Below, in pieces: positions 1 through 9,164 of a DNA stretch of 64,000 nucleotides; the first letter of the stretch is position 1, and each line of letters begins with the position of its first letter. Both the position numbers and the translations under genes were made by a program. Below the pieces are notes generated by a model. That model was not told the origin of the DNA. It worked only from the letters and a program-made list of their open reading frames with translations, and ran no database searches. The DNA is from DATJGF01 sp035495315 (GTDB lineage Bacteria > Verrucomicrobiota > Verrucomicrobiia > Limisphaerales > UBA8199): NCBI GenBank assembly GCA_035495315.1, contig DATJGF010000129.1:1-64000 (forward strand), written 5' to 3'.

Positions 1-72
1 ACTTTTTGGGGGGGAGAAACGGATTTCCGAGTGGTCGCACTAACTTAACAGCACCAAACCACTTTTTTGGAA

Positions 73-243
73 CTATTGCTGCGGTTGCCGGTCACGCCAA
101 ATCCGGAAGATGCCTTTACCGATCCAGAAAAGGCCCAGACCGTCGAAGAAGAGGCTCAGAACACCGAAGTTCCCCAGGAATATCGAGTCGCCCATCGCGA
201 ATCCAATGCCGATAATGATCACGCCTGCAATAATGCTTTTCAT
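73..243 (-). CDS. Small hydrophobic membrane protein, 56 residues
   Basis: Read on the minus strand, an ATG at 243 opens a 56-codon frame that stops at 73. The product begins MKSIIAGVIIIGIGFAMGDS and ends in a basic tail with RIWRDRQPQQ. It has two glycine-rich hydrophobic stretches, roughly residues 4-17 and 21-42, so it is probably a two-pass or hairpin inner-membrane peptide. Composition (Gly, Ile, Phe, few charges) is typical of real small membrane proteins and unlikely for random sequence. There is no strong ribosome-binding site ahead of the ATG. No family is recognised. No partner gene is visible because the window starts just beyond it. Confidence 0.55.
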   Translation of the reverse strand: MKSIIAGVIIIGIGFAMGDSIFLGNFGVLSLFFDGLGLFWIGKGIFRIWRDRQPQQ

Positions 244-411
244 AAGTTCGTAAAAATTTATCGAACTGAAGTAGCATTTCTTATGCCAGTAACGTTCTTC
301 GAGTCCTTGGCGGTTTAAAACGGTGAATTCCCTCGATAACGGGCCACCCCGTGGCAGTCGAATCGTTCGTGATCCATAACGAAACTCAGTCGCCTTACTG
401 ATCGGCCGACA

Positions 412-1664
412 TCAACTCGTCCCTTTTCCGAGCAAAGATATTAGCGCATCACCAAAAGTGCCTTGCCAGTTGAAATAATCATGGCCTCCATTGTATTCGC
501 GATAAATCACGGGATACCCCTTGGCTTCAAGCACGTCGCGAATGCGATGGTGATCGAACACTTGGGCTTGAAGTTCAAATCGTCCTGTTTCGATGAAAAA
601 GCGAATCGGTAATCGTTGGGTGGACACGAATTGTCTCGTTAGCCATCCTCGCTCCTGGAGGTAATCCGGGGTTGAATCGCGTTGACCTGGTGTATACCAG
701 AACGATCCGGATTGAGAGAGAACATTGCCAAAGGTCTTCGGGTAGCGGAATGCACAGAAGGCAGCAGTGAGACCGCCAGCACTAGACCCAGCCACGACAG
801 CATGACGGGGATCGGAGCTGATGTTGTAGTTTTTACGAGCCCACGGAATCAGTTCTTTGGCAACAAAGTCGGCGAATGGGTCATAACAATGAAGATCTCG
901 CTGCCGAATTTCATGACTAGGGTTGGGTATTCCAATGGCAATCGTCGGTGGAATGTGACCTGTTGCGATTAGATTATCCAGAATAACGGGGAGTGGCACA
1001 AGTTCATGGTACGCCTGCCCGTCGAAAACGATGAGGATGTTGCAGGGTTTGCCTTTGGGTGAATAACCTGCTGGCGTATAAACTCCGATGTCCCTATCAG
1101 CACCAAGGCACTTGCTTTGGATTTGGAAAGTGTGACTTTCCCTTCCGGCACCCCAGGCAGACGTTCTATCCAAAGTTGAGGAGGAGCAGCTGGCAGTTCA
1201 ACGAACGATCGTCCATCGAAGGAACGCTTATTCAACGCGTCTGCGACGGCATCGACTTCGAGCGGAGTATTCTGGTTGGTCCTAACCTCGTAGCCATACG
1301 TGAAGCGAGCATCTTGAGGGATGGGGTCAGTTCGAAACCAAAGGTCCGTGTCCGCTAATCGGGTGAGCCATTTTTGAGGCGGTGTTGGAGGGCCGCCTTG
1401 CAACAGAACGCTTGAAATCTCCGATCCTGCACGCAAGAGAAAAGTGACCAGAAGTAGGCCTTCGTCGTTTGGGAATTTCTCCACGAGGGGTGCGTTACCT
1501 TTTGCTTCCGTCCAGAATCGTTCAAGGGCTGATCGATTTCCGTGTTCCAGTTCATTCTTCAGCACAGAAAGGCGGGGGCTGTGGAAACGCCCATTTCCTG
1601 CCTCTTGCGATCTGCTTACGTGCGGCAGGATGAAAAGCAGTGGAATAACAAAGTATCTGTTCAT
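412..1664 (-). pseudogene. Fes/enterochelin-esterase-type exported esterase, broken by a frameshift
   Basis: Two overlapping minus-strand frames together make one esterase of the Fes/IroE type (putative esterase family, alpha/beta hydrolase). The upstream frame starts at 1664 with signal peptide MNRYFVIPLLFILPHVSRS and carries the N-terminal beta-sandwich domain. The downstream frame carries the hydrolase: nucleophile motif GSSAGG (S131 of that frame) and catalytic His in GGHDYFNW (H231). The join lies near 1130-1145, where the upstream frame reads PEGKV and the downstream frame reads SHTFQIQS, a shift of -1. This fits a single lost base in a GGGAAA run, either a real mutation or an assembly error. 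An upstream ATG at 1706 is possible. Intact relatives hydrolyse ester bonds in siderophores or carbohydrate esters; the substrate here is unknown. Confidence 0.75.
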
Positions 1665-1962
1665 GCTATTTGTAGGAGGACATAGATTGCATGAGCGGTG
1701 CTTCAAAACAACATAAACGCAAACCTTTGTGCTCGGTCAGCTAAGAGTCAGTGCCGCACAATCGCATATTCATCGGCATGAGCCTGCTCATGTGGTCTAA
1801 GCTGTTCGTCTTTTCAACGGCCTCATTGGTGCCGCTTCAATGTCCGGGAGCGATTACCATCACCTGAACCGCGGCTGACTATTTCCGAAATCATCTTGCA
1901 GGAAGGTGTAATCCTCGCGAGAATCGTATCCCAATGCGCGACACTGACCCTAAGCGGCCCTG

Positions 1963-4230
1963 GTGAAAAGTCCCGACCGGAGTCGACTGTTCGACTCCAA
2001 GCGTAACGAAACACACCATCTGAAATCCAAAATCTCATCGTGGTTTCTAGCCGCCGTTTTCGCAGCTATCTCATCCCCTTCATCCTCCGGACAGAACTCC
2101 GATACAAACCATTACCTAATCGACTTAACCGGGAAGGGGACCTTTGCTGACCTGTACACTGCCGGGCTGCGGCCCAGGCGATGGGACTCCAATCTGGAAA
2201 GAGAATGTTTTGTTGAGGACAAGTTCCTCACGTTCCGAATCGAACCGGGCCGTGAGATCACCCTGTTTACGGAGCTTTGCTTCTTCAAGGTGTTTGGCGA
2301 TGGCAAGCTGGAGTCGGTGATCGCTCAGAGCCCAGATCTTCCGATCGACAAGGCGCGTCAAATCCTGCTGCCAATGGTTAAGGTATTTAGCAAGCCTCCT
2401 GAAGAACTGGACTCATACCTGAATCTGGTGCGGACGGGTGACCGGCAACTCGAGCAGCGTTTACGCCTCGAAGGGACCGGCAGCGATTTTGTGCTCTCCA
2501 CGCCCTGGCCTGGTGCGGAGACGGACTTGCCCGGGATAAGCGTTTCAGCGCGGTGGCGATGGGACAAGGAATTGCCCATTGCGCTGGCGGTTATGGTCAC
2601 CTGGGCACGGCCCTATGCCTCGATGGGCTTGCCGTTAAAGCCATTGCAGGCTGCCCCTGGCTTTGAACAATTCCCAATTATCACCGAACCCTACGTGGCA
2701 AAGGCGGATCGCAAAAAATCCGGCACCGGACAAGTCGTGGCTAGCCAGAGAAATATTCAAAAGCAGACTCAGGCCCCGGTTCGAGCCCCGGATATTTGGT
2801 CCAACTGGGAAACAGGATTGCCAGAGCAGGGTGGTCTGGACTCCGCCGCACTGGTCGAGATGTTTGATTTTGTGCGCAAAAACGCGATTCCCGTGCACAG
2901 CGTGCAGATTGTTCGGCACGGGCGATTGCTCCTGGATGCCTATTTCCATCCGTTCTGCATGGGAGTGCCGCACGACGTCGCCTCGGTTACCAAGAGTGTC
3001 ACCTCCACGCTGATCGGCCTGGCGATTCAGAAAGGGCTTCTGCGCGATGTTCATCAATCCCTGTTAAGCCTGTCCCCAAACCGAACCGTGCTGAACCCTG
3101 ATGAACGGAAGCAAAAAATCACGCTCGAAAACCTGCTGACGATGCAGGCAGGCTGGGACTGTGGTTTCGAGCCCAAAGAGGCGCGACTGTTCGAAATGCG
3201 ACGCAGCGCTGACTGGCTCCAATTCATGCTCGACCTGCCTATGGTCGCGCAACCTGGCACGCGCTTTGCCTATTGCAGCGGTAACCCGCATGTGCTTTCC
3301 ATCGTTCTTTCCCAGGTCACCGGCACTAACGCGTTGGAGTTCGCGCGCCGGGAGCTGTTCGAGCCGATTGGGATTCAAGACGTCCACTGGCCGGCCGATC
3401 CGAACGGCAATACCTACGGCTGGGGCGATCTTCAACTCCACCCTCGCGATATGGCGAAGCTCGGCCAGCTTTTCCTCGACCGCGGTCGTTACGGCACAAA
3501 CCAAGTCATTTCGGAATCATGGATCACCAACGCGATCTACGCCCACGTCGAGCACACCGTAAACAAAGATCATTATGGATTTGGCTGGTGGGTAAAGGGG
3601 GATGACTATCCCGGCATGTTTGAGGCGGTCGGCCGTGGCGGACAACGAATCAACGTGTGGCCCGCGAAAGACATGGTGCTGGTGTTCACGGGTGGTGGAT
3701 TTGAACCGGGCGATCTCGCCCGATTCATCCTCAAAGCCCTCCGATCCGACAAAAGCCTGCCGCCAAACCCGGACGCTTTCGCCAAATTGCAGCAACGCAT
3801 GGCTGACGCCGCAAAGCCGCCTCCCGCGAAAGCCCCGCAGAAATTGCCCGCTACCGCCGCGCGCATTTCTCGAAAGACTATCAAGATGTCCGAGAACGCG
3901 TTTGGACTTCGCGAATTGACTCTCACGTTCGACGGGACACGGGAAGGGATGGCTGACGTTATTCTGCAGGGCCGTCGTGAGCGTTTTGCCGTTGGGCTCG
4001 ACGGAGTGGATCGCTACTCCATGCCCTCTTTCGTCAACTTGCCCCTTGCGTGCAAAGCCCAATGGCTCGACGAGCATAGGTTTCTTTTGCGAATTGACCT
4101 GGTTGGCGGGATCAATTGCTACGACCTCAAACTCAACTTTTCTGATGAAGGAAAGCAGGTGTCTGTTGATTTGAAGGAACGCACGGGCTTGACTGAAGAA
4201 CAGTTTAATGGCGTCGTATCGATTCCGTGA
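1963..4230 (+). CDS. Exported serine hydrolase, beta-lactamase/penicillin-binding-like family
   Basis: A 755-residue protein with a central beta-lactamase-family (class C-like) domain, about residues 285-600. The SxxK motif is S341-V-T-K344 and the second motif is Y437-C-S439-G-N. A GGQ-type stretch (GRGGQRINVW) near residue 560 takes the place of the KTG motif. The first ~280 residues, after a hydrophobic segment SSWFLAAVFAAISS, resemble no family I can name, and the C-terminal ~140 residues form a further beta-rich domain. Such proteins are usually periplasmic esterases, amidases or D-aminopeptidases rather than true beta-lactamases. The frame starts with a long polar stretch before the signal segment, so the true start may be a little downstream. 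It is a single transcription unit. Confidence 0.85.
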   Translation: MKSPDRSRLFDSKRNETHHLKSKISSWFLAAVFAAISSPSSSGQNSDTNHYLIDLTGKGTFADLYTAGLRPRRWDSNLERECFVEDKFLTFRIEPGREITLFTELCFFKVFGDGKLESVIAQSPDLPIDKARQILLPMVKVFSKPPEELDSYLNLVRTGDRQLEQRLRLEGTGSDFVLSTPWPGAETDLPGISVSARWRWDKELPIALAVMVTWARPYASMGLPLKPLQAAPGFEQFPIITEPYVAKADRKKSGTGQVVASQRNIQKQTQAPVRAPDIWSNWETGLPEQGGLDSAALVEMFDFVRKNAIPVHSVQIVRHGRLLLDAYFHPFCMGVPHDVASVTKSVTSTLIGLAIQKGLLRDVHQSLLSLSPNRTVLNPDERKQKITLENLLTMQAGWDCGFEPKEARLFEMRRSADWLQFMLDLPMVAQPGTRFAYCSGNPHVLSIVLSQVTGTNALEFARRELFEPIGIQDVHWPADPNGNTYGWGDLQLHPRDMAKLGQLFLDRGRYGTNQVISESWITNAIYAHVEHTVNKDHYGFGWWVKGDDYPGMFEAVGRGGQRINVWPAKDMVLVFTGGGFEPGDLARFILKALRSDKSLPPNPDAFAKLQQRMADAAKPPPAKAPQKLPATAARISRKTIKMSENAFGLRELTLTFDGTREGMADVILQGRRERFAVGLDGVDRYSMPSFVNLPLACKAQWLDEHRFLLRIDLVGGINCYDLKLNFSDEGKQVSVDLKERTGLTEEQFNGVVSIP

Positions 4231-4246
4231 GGCTGCGGATAACATT

Positions 4247-4402
4247 CTATTTTTCGCGCGCGGTTGGCGCTGCGCGTTGAAACAACAACGCCAACCCGAC
4301 AAACGGCATCACGAAAAGCGCATTCAAACCAAATACGGCTGCCACATTCGTTGAAATGCGGTTGCCGTCTAGCCTGCGATGGCTATCTTGGGAAGGTTCC
4401 AT
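4247..4402 (-). CDS. Possible 51-residue single-pass membrane peptide
   Basis: On the minus strand an ATG at 4402 opens 51 codons ending in TAG at 4247. The N-terminal 18 residues are polar (MEPSQDSHRRLDGNRIST). They are followed by a clear hydrophobic helix, about residues 20-41 (VAAVFGLNALFVMPFVGLAL), and a basic tail. The frame fills the spacer between the serine hydrolase and the next gene and runs convergent with the hydrolase. No ribosome-binding site or relative is recognised. The evidence is only the open frame and its membrane-like composition, so this could be chance. Confidence 0.3.
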   Translation of the reverse strand: MEPSQDSHRRLDGNRISTNVAAVFGLNALFVMPFVGLALLFQRAAPTAREK

Positions 4403-4463
4403 TTGTCGCAAGGGCGTTTGCGCACCTGGTTTTGCTGCTAGTAGCTAGGCGAGAAGCTACTGG

Positions 4464-5405
4464 ATGGTCGCGATTGCTCGCCGTGTCACTATGAGAAGAA
4501 AACAATCCTTCGGTGCGCTTAAACCCAGTTTAGTGGCTCTCGCAGTCGCCAGTTTTCTTTCGATCGGTTTTGCGCAGAATCCGCCGCGCAGCCCGGATCC
4601 GGCGGGGCTCAGCAACCTGGCGGATATCGATACGTCGGGTTCTGCCTCATCGGTAATCGCCTTCGGGCGTGACATCAACAATGTTATCCCACGAACTGCT
4701 CAGGCGTTTCGTACCGGGCCCAATCCGGATGGTTACCTGTTGAGTTCGGTGACGCTGCCTTTCCGCGCGGCGATCGGGAAGCCAACGGGCTTTACACTGA
4801 AACTCTTCAGCGCATTCGACGGTCAACCGGATACGGCGATTGGTCTTTTGACGGGGCCAGACCCCGCTCAGGGCGGCAACTACACCTATTCTGCCCCAGC
4901 TTTGCTGCTGCAGCCCAACTCATGGTACTTTTTAGTACTCGAGGGGAACGGCACGGTGTTCGTGGAAAATGACCAGTACGTCTGGTACCGCGCCAGCACA
5001 ACGGCAGCGGATTCCAATGATGGATGGCAATTCGGCGGCATATGGTATTCGCTTAACGGTGGAGCATGGACTTATTGGCCCGGGTATCCCCCCGGGGCTC
5101 TGGAGATCCAAGCACATTCGCTGTTCAATGATACCGACGGCGATGGTGTGCCTGACCGCCTCGACGAATGCCCGAACACGCCGGCGGGAGAGATTGTCGA
5201 CGCCCATGGTTGCAGCATCGACCAGCTGGTTCCTTGCGCAGGGCCTCGGCATGGCGGCAGTTGGAAGAATCACGAGGCGTACTTTTCAGCGGTCCTCAAG
5301 GTTGTTCGCAGATTCCTGGAGCAGGGGCTTATCACACGAGACCAGGCTCGGGATATTGCGCTGGCTGCGGCTCGCTCCGACTGCGGCAAACGACATCACA
5401 GATGA
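4464..5405 (+). CDS. Exported protein with choice-of-anchor-like domain and thrombospondin type 3 repeat
   Basis: A 313-residue secreted protein. The signal segment is LVALAVASFLSIGFAQ, preceded by basic residues. Residues about 50-225 form a beta-rich domain of the kind annotated as choice-of-anchor in Verrucomicrobiota exported proteins (AFRTGPNPDGYLLSSVTL, aromatic-rich). This is followed by a calcium-binding thrombospondin type 3 repeat, DTDGDGVPDRLDECPNTPAG, and a Cys-containing C-terminal helical segment. The role is probably extracellular, in adhesion or at the cell surface, but is unproven. Translation could also begin at the ATG at 4491 (MRRKQSF), which gives a more standard signal peptide; a weak GAGAAG lies ahead of 4464. 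Confidence 0.75.
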   Translation: MVAIARRVTMRRKQSFGALKPSLVALAVASFLSIGFAQNPPRSPDPAGLSNLADIDTSGSASSVIAFGRDINNVIPRTAQAFRTGPNPDGYLLSSVTLPFRAAIGKPTGFTLKLFSAFDGQPDTAIGLLTGPDPAQGGNYTYSAPALLLQPNSWYFLVLEGNGTVFVENDQYVWYRASTTAADSNDGWQFGGIWYSLNGGAWTYWPGYPPGALEIQAHSLFNDTDGDGVPDRLDECPNTPAGEIVDAHGCSIDQLVPCAGPRHGGSWKNHEAYFSAVLKVVRRFLEQGLITRDQARDIALAAARSDCGKRHHR

Positions 5406-6181
5406 GGCGACCTTAAGAGGTTTCGTTTGCGAATGGACCTGGTTGGTGAGATCAACTGTTAAGATCTGTCTGAATTCACCTATCTACCGCGATTTAGGCT
5501 GACTGCTTTTGCCGTGCAAGCCGGGTTCACTTTGCTAAAGCTGGTGCTATGCCCGAGATTACCCGCATCCTGCAATCCCTTGAGCGCGGCGATGCCCGAA
5601 CCTTCGAAACACGATTTCTTACAAACGGCGACCGCCGCACCGGACCTGGCTACCTTGAGGATCATACCGGGATTATCGAGCTGAGTCGTCATGGATGAAA
5701 CGACGCTGAGCAACTGCGTTACACGTGGATAAGATGTGCAGGGCAGGAGTTGCTTGGCTCATCAGGGAGCTACCGAGTGCGAGTCCTGCGCGCGAGCACC
5801 GAGCGGTCCCAGGATCTTTTGGATCTTTGCTAGGAGCCAAGACCGCAAAGGGGAAAGGCAAGCCAACCAGGGGGCGAAACAACACTCAGCCAAAACCGCG
5901 GTTAAGGCGCAGAGATGCGGGGTTACAAGTTGGAGATTGCAGAAGCGATCAGGCTAAAGGACGGGTACGGCGAACCGCCAATGGGCCGCGGGTAGCAAAT
6001 AGCATGCAGGCGGCTCTGGTTTGTCGAAAAGTTTAGATGTGACCCAGATGGTAACAGAGATAGGTTTACAACGACCTCCTCTCCCAGCCCTCTCCTCCGG
6101 TGGACTCCGGTGGAGGAGAGGGAAGGTGGCATAATCGAATATCGTTGATCTTTACCTGCGGCGGGACATGCTGCGCGCTCT
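5406..6181. other. 776-bp spacer without a convincing gene
   Basis: No frame here has a protein-like composition over a useful length. A possible gene remnant starts at the ATG at 5549: the first ~16 codons (MPEITRILQSLERGDA) resemble the start of extracytoplasmic-function sigma factors of this phylum, but similarity ends at once and the frame stops near 5696. The last part holds the hairpin at 6088-6122. The rest shows nothing recognisable. Confidence 0.5.
6088..6122. repeat. GC-rich hairpin ahead of the SIS gene
   Basis: CCCTCTCCTCC at 6088-6098 is a perfect inverted copy of GGAGGAGAGGG at 6112-6122, with a 13-base loop. It sits 59 bp before the SIS-domain start. No T-run follows, so it resembles a dispersed palindromic repeat more than a terminator. 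Confidence 0.6.
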
Positions 6182-6961
6182 GTGAATGCGGCTATTCAGT
6201 ATTACGATGCGAGCATAGAGCTCTTGCAGCGAATCCGAGAAACGCAACTTCCGGCACTGGAGAAGTCAGCGACGATTTGCGCCGACTCGATCGAAAAGCG
6301 CGGGCTGGTCTTTCTATTCGGATCGGGCCACTCGCGAATGATGTGCGAGGAAATGATTCCAAGGCAAGGATGCTTCGTGGGTTTCTTTGCAGTCGTTCAC
6401 GTCCCGATAACCACCTACGCGGATGTTATCGGGCCGAACAACCTTCGCACGCCCCTGCATTTGGAGAAGCAAGAGGGCTATGCGGAGGAGATTCTAAAAG
6501 GTTTCAAATTCGGGCCGCACGACGCGATGATAATTGTTTCTACATCGGGCATCCGGCCAGTGATTGTGGAGATGGCGTTAGGGGCCAGGCGGCGTGGGAT
6601 GCCCGTCATTGCTTTGTGCTCTGTCCGCCACTGCAGTTCAGCGGTATCCGGTCACTCCTCCGGCCAGAAGCTTACGGATATCGCGGACGTGGTACTGGAC
6701 AACCAGGCGCCCGAGGGTGATTGCACGGTGGAGATTGCGGGATTGGAATGGCGCACGGGACCGACATCGACATTATGCGGGGCGATGCTGATCAATATGC
6801 TGCGATGTGCGACGGCGCAAAAGCTCGTGGAACGGGGTCTGAAACCTGAAATGTTGCCCAGTCATCAGTTTGTGGGCTCAGCGGCGGCGGATGCTGCCGA
6901 GAAACAACTTGAGCGTTTTTACGAGGCTTACCGACGGAGCCTGGCGCATCTGTTCGCGTGA
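6182..6961 (+). CDS. SIS-domain sugar-phosphate-binding protein (UPF0309-like)
   Basis: A 259-residue protein of the sugar isomerase (SIS) fold. The phosphosugar loop is FGSGHSR, residues 46-52, and a second strand-loop with STSG (about residue 120) supports sugar-phosphate binding. Length and the conserved start (IQYYDASIELLQRIRE) match the UPF0309/YlmA-type single-SIS proteins, which bind rather than clearly isomerise N-acetylhexosamine phosphates. GTG at 6182 is the only reasonable start, because the ATG at 6170 runs into a stop. The ROK kinase follows 4 bp downstream, so the pair is probably one operon handling an amino sugar: kinase plus phosphosugar-binding enzyme. The substrate is not known. 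Confidence 0.85.
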   Translation: MNAAIQYYDASIELLQRIRETQLPALEKSATICADSIEKRGLVFLFGSGHSRMMCEEMIPRQGCFVGFFAVVHVPITTYADVIGPNNLRTPLHLEKQEGYAEEILKGFKFGPHDAMIIVSTSGIRPVIVEMALGARRRGMPVIALCSVRHCSSAVSGHSSGQKLTDIADVVLDNQAPEGDCTVEIAGLEWRTGPTSTLCGAMLINMLRCATAQKLVERGLKPEMLPSHQFVGSAAADAAEKQLERFYEAYRRSLAHLFA

Positions 6962-6965
6962 TACT

Positions 6966-7874
6966 ATGGCGACCTACTGTGTTGGGGTTGATCTAGGCGG
7001 CACGCGCATCAAGGCTGTCGCTGTCAGCCGCCAGGGGGAGGTTCTTGGGCGTGAGACTCGTGCGACTCATGATGCGCATTCGCGTATCGGCAGTTGTGCC
7101 GAGACCATCCGCGAGGTGATTGCAGGATTCGAATCAGCACTGCGTGAGACAGCGATGAGCGTCGGCCTGGCAACTCCAGGGTTGATTGCCACCGATTCGC
7201 GTTCCGTAGCGTGTTGTCCTGGTAAGCTGGATGGAATTGAGGGATTCGATTGGAGTTCTGCTCTGGGTCGGAAACAAACTGTGCTGTTGCTCAACGATGC
7301 CCACGCGGCATTAGTGGGCGAGCATTGGATTGGCGCGGCCAGGGATTTTCAAAACGCTATTCTGATGACCCTCGGCACGGGCGTCGGCGGGGCAATCCTC
7401 AGCGAAGGCCGGCTTTTGCGGGGCGCTCACGGCCGGGCTGGCATTCTGGGTCACATCTCATTAGACCCTTTTGGAGTCAGAGGTTGTTTCGCTGTGCCCG
7501 GTCCGCTCGAGGATTGGATTGGCGACCAGACCGTAGAAGACCGAACAGACGGCCGATTTCGGTCGTCTGAAGAGTTGGTGCGCGCCGTTCGCGATGGCGA
7601 CCCGAGCGCGCAGGCCGCCTGGCGCAAGTCGATCCGCGCGCTGGCGGTCGCGATCGCCTCGTATGGCCTGATTCTGGACGTGGAAGCCGTTATTCTCGGC
7701 GGTGGGATAGCGCAGGCTGGAGCAGATTTGTTTGAGCCGCTCGCCCGAGAACTAGACGAGGTGGAATGGCGGCCTGGCGGTCTGAAGATGGAAATCGTCC
7801 CGGCGTTACTGGGCGCGTGGGCTGGCGCGATTGGAGCGGCGAAGAATGCAATGGACGCGATACCAGGGTTGTAA
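6966..7874 (+). CDS. ROK-family sugar kinase
   Basis: A 302-residue kinase starting at the ATG 4 bp after the SIS gene. It shows the ROK ATP-binding motif VGVDLGGTRIKA (residues 6-17), catalytic Asp in LLNDAHAA (D111), and glycine-rich GTGVGGA (137-143). It phosphorylates a hexose or N-acetylhexosamine at C6 by family analogy. The usual ROK zinc motif (His plus three Cys, CxCGxxGC) is largely lost: only H163 and C174 remain (GHISLDPFGVRGC). A longer frame upstream overlaps the SIS gene and is unlikely to be used. Co-transcription with the SIS gene suggests amino-sugar catabolism or cell-wall sugar recycling. Confidence 0.88.
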   Translation: MATYCVGVDLGGTRIKAVAVSRQGEVLGRETRATHDAHSRIGSCAETIREVIAGFESALRETAMSVGLATPGLIATDSRSVACCPGKLDGIEGFDWSSALGRKQTVLLLNDAHAALVGEHWIGAARDFQNAILMTLGTGVGGAILSEGRLLRGAHGRAGILGHISLDPFGVRGCFAVPGPLEDWIGDQTVEDRTDGRFRSSEELVRAVRDGDPSAQAAWRKSIRALAVAIASYGLILDVEAVILGGGIAQAGADLFEPLARELDEVEWRPGGLKMEIVPALLGAWAGAIGAAKNAMDAIPGL

Positions 7875-8006
7875 TTTACCAGATTATAGAGGCTGACATT
7901 CCAAGCTACCACGCATTAGCGCTCACAGCCTGTAACCAAAACGGCCGACAGACTGTGAGGCGTGAGGCAAATCGGGCGGAGCGTTTCGCGCGACGCCGCA
8001 GACTAA

Positions 8007-9164
8007 TCAATCGCCTCCCCCGTGGCTGGCGGCATCGGCTTCTGCTGCCAGTTCAAACAAGGTCTTGAAGAATGTTTCGCTTTGACCGCTGAAAAGACCG
8101 GAATTGGTCAGCGCGGTAGCTGCCGCGACTGCACCTGCGTGCGCGGTGGATGTCGGTCGGATTACCGCAACGAGCGGCAGTTGCGGACTGATAAAGGTGC
8201 AGGGCCGGGCCATCACCTGGTTGGTGTCTTCCGGGCTCGCAGCGTCAACCCCATTGGGAGTTTGGTCCGGCGCGATCGGCAGCTGCGGAAAACGCGTGCC
8301 GGTCGCCAGCGGCACGGGTGGCGCGTTCCCCGCCTTGTCCTGCCAAATCTCGAAGTGCTGAACCTCCGTCCCGCCGATGGCCGCGACGATTCTTAGCACC
8401 TCACGGCTGCTGGCTTTCGGGATGAACGAGTCGTACAGGCTCGAGCCACCCTGTTCGATAGTCGCAAAATGGAATCCGGCGGTGTTGGCGATGAGTTGGA
8501 TGTCGTCACCCCCGAGTGTGAGGTCGCTGTTCGGAATGGACGGCACGTTAACGAGGTTAACGATCTGCGGGAAGGTATCACCAAAATCCGGGTTGCCCGT
8601 GCTGCGGTAGCGCGTGAACCAGCTGGTATCGACGGTGAGATTCATCAGGTTGGTCAGGCGCAGTGCGCTCTTGTTGGCGCCGGTCGCCTGGCTGCTGGGC
8701 AAAGTGCGGAAGCGTTCGAGGCTGACCGGGCTGTGGCCTTTTGAAACCAGGTAGGCGTTGATGAAGTCTTGATGCGTGAATTCATTTCGGGTGTTTTGGT
8801 TGACGTAGGTCGGCATGTCGCCGTCCAGCACCTGCAGCGCCGCTTGAAATGCCGCGTTGCCCAACGCCAGCTCGTTGTACTGCTGCCAAAGGTCGGTCTC
8901 AAGAATCTCCGCCGCCGCCAGGAATCGCAGGATTGCTGCGTCCCCGCGGCTCAGGCCTCCACCGGATCGATCCGCTCTTGCCGCGGTCCCACTGGAAAGC
9001 CAGGCGGCACCCGGCACCAATGCGGCGCTACTCAGGCCGACGCGTTTAATAAAAGACCGCCGGCCAAACTGTGAGGCCGTAGGTTGGTTTTCGCTGCGAT
9101 CACCTGCTCCGGCATTCGGAACAAAATTATCGCTATACTCTTTCAACATATCGTTACCTTTCAT
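8007..9164 (-). CDS. Tat-exported ferritin-like domain protein
   Basis: A 385-residue protein with a twin-arginine signal RRSFIKRVGLSSAALVPG, about residues 35-52. It then has a ferritin-like four-helix domain (AAILRFLAAAEILETDLWQQ, with Glu in positions typical of the PF13668 family). A second helical part carries GGTEVQHFEIWQ. Members of this family are periplasmic, usually of unknown enzymology, sometimes linked to desiccation response. Two starts have good ribosome sites: ATG 9164 (AAGGA upstream) and ATG 9149 (AAAGG upstream); the longer is given. The gene is isolated and faces the ROK kinase. Confidence 0.85.
   Translation of the reverse strand: MKGNDMLKEYSDNFVPNAGAGDRSENQPTASQFGRRSFIKRVGLSSAALVPGAAWLSSGTAARADRSGGGLSRGDAAILRFLAAAEILETDLWQQYNELALGNAAFQAALQVLDGDMPTYVNQNTRNEFTHQDFINAYLVSKGHSPVSLERFRTLPSSQATGANKSALRLTNLMNLTVDTSWFTRYRSTGNPDFGDTFPQIVNLVNVPSIPNSDLTLGGDDIQLIANTAGFHFATIEQGGSSLYDSFIPKASSREVLRIVAAIGGTEVQHFEIWQDKAGNAPPVPLATGTRFPQLPIAPDQTPNGVDAASPEDTNQVMARPCTFISPQLPLVAVIRPTSTAHAGAVAAATALTNSGLFSGQSETFFKTLFELAAEADAASHGGGD

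Noticed and set aside
1672..1680. AGGAGGA string considered as a ribosome-binding site
   Set aside because: It is on the plus strand, where no gene starts; on the minus strand it reads TCCTCCT and cannot serve the esterase start.
1963..4230. Serine hydrolase considered as the beta-lactamase controlled by the BlaI/M56 pair
   Set aside because: It is 20 kb away, has a family-wide esterase-like motif set and shows no TGCTAA/TTAGCA operator upstream.
3517..4302. 261-residue minus-strand frame
   Set aside because: It is antisense to the serine hydrolase and has no protein-like pattern.
6100..6720. 206-residue plus-strand frame
   Set aside because: It overlaps the SIS gene in another frame and begins inside a hairpin repeat.
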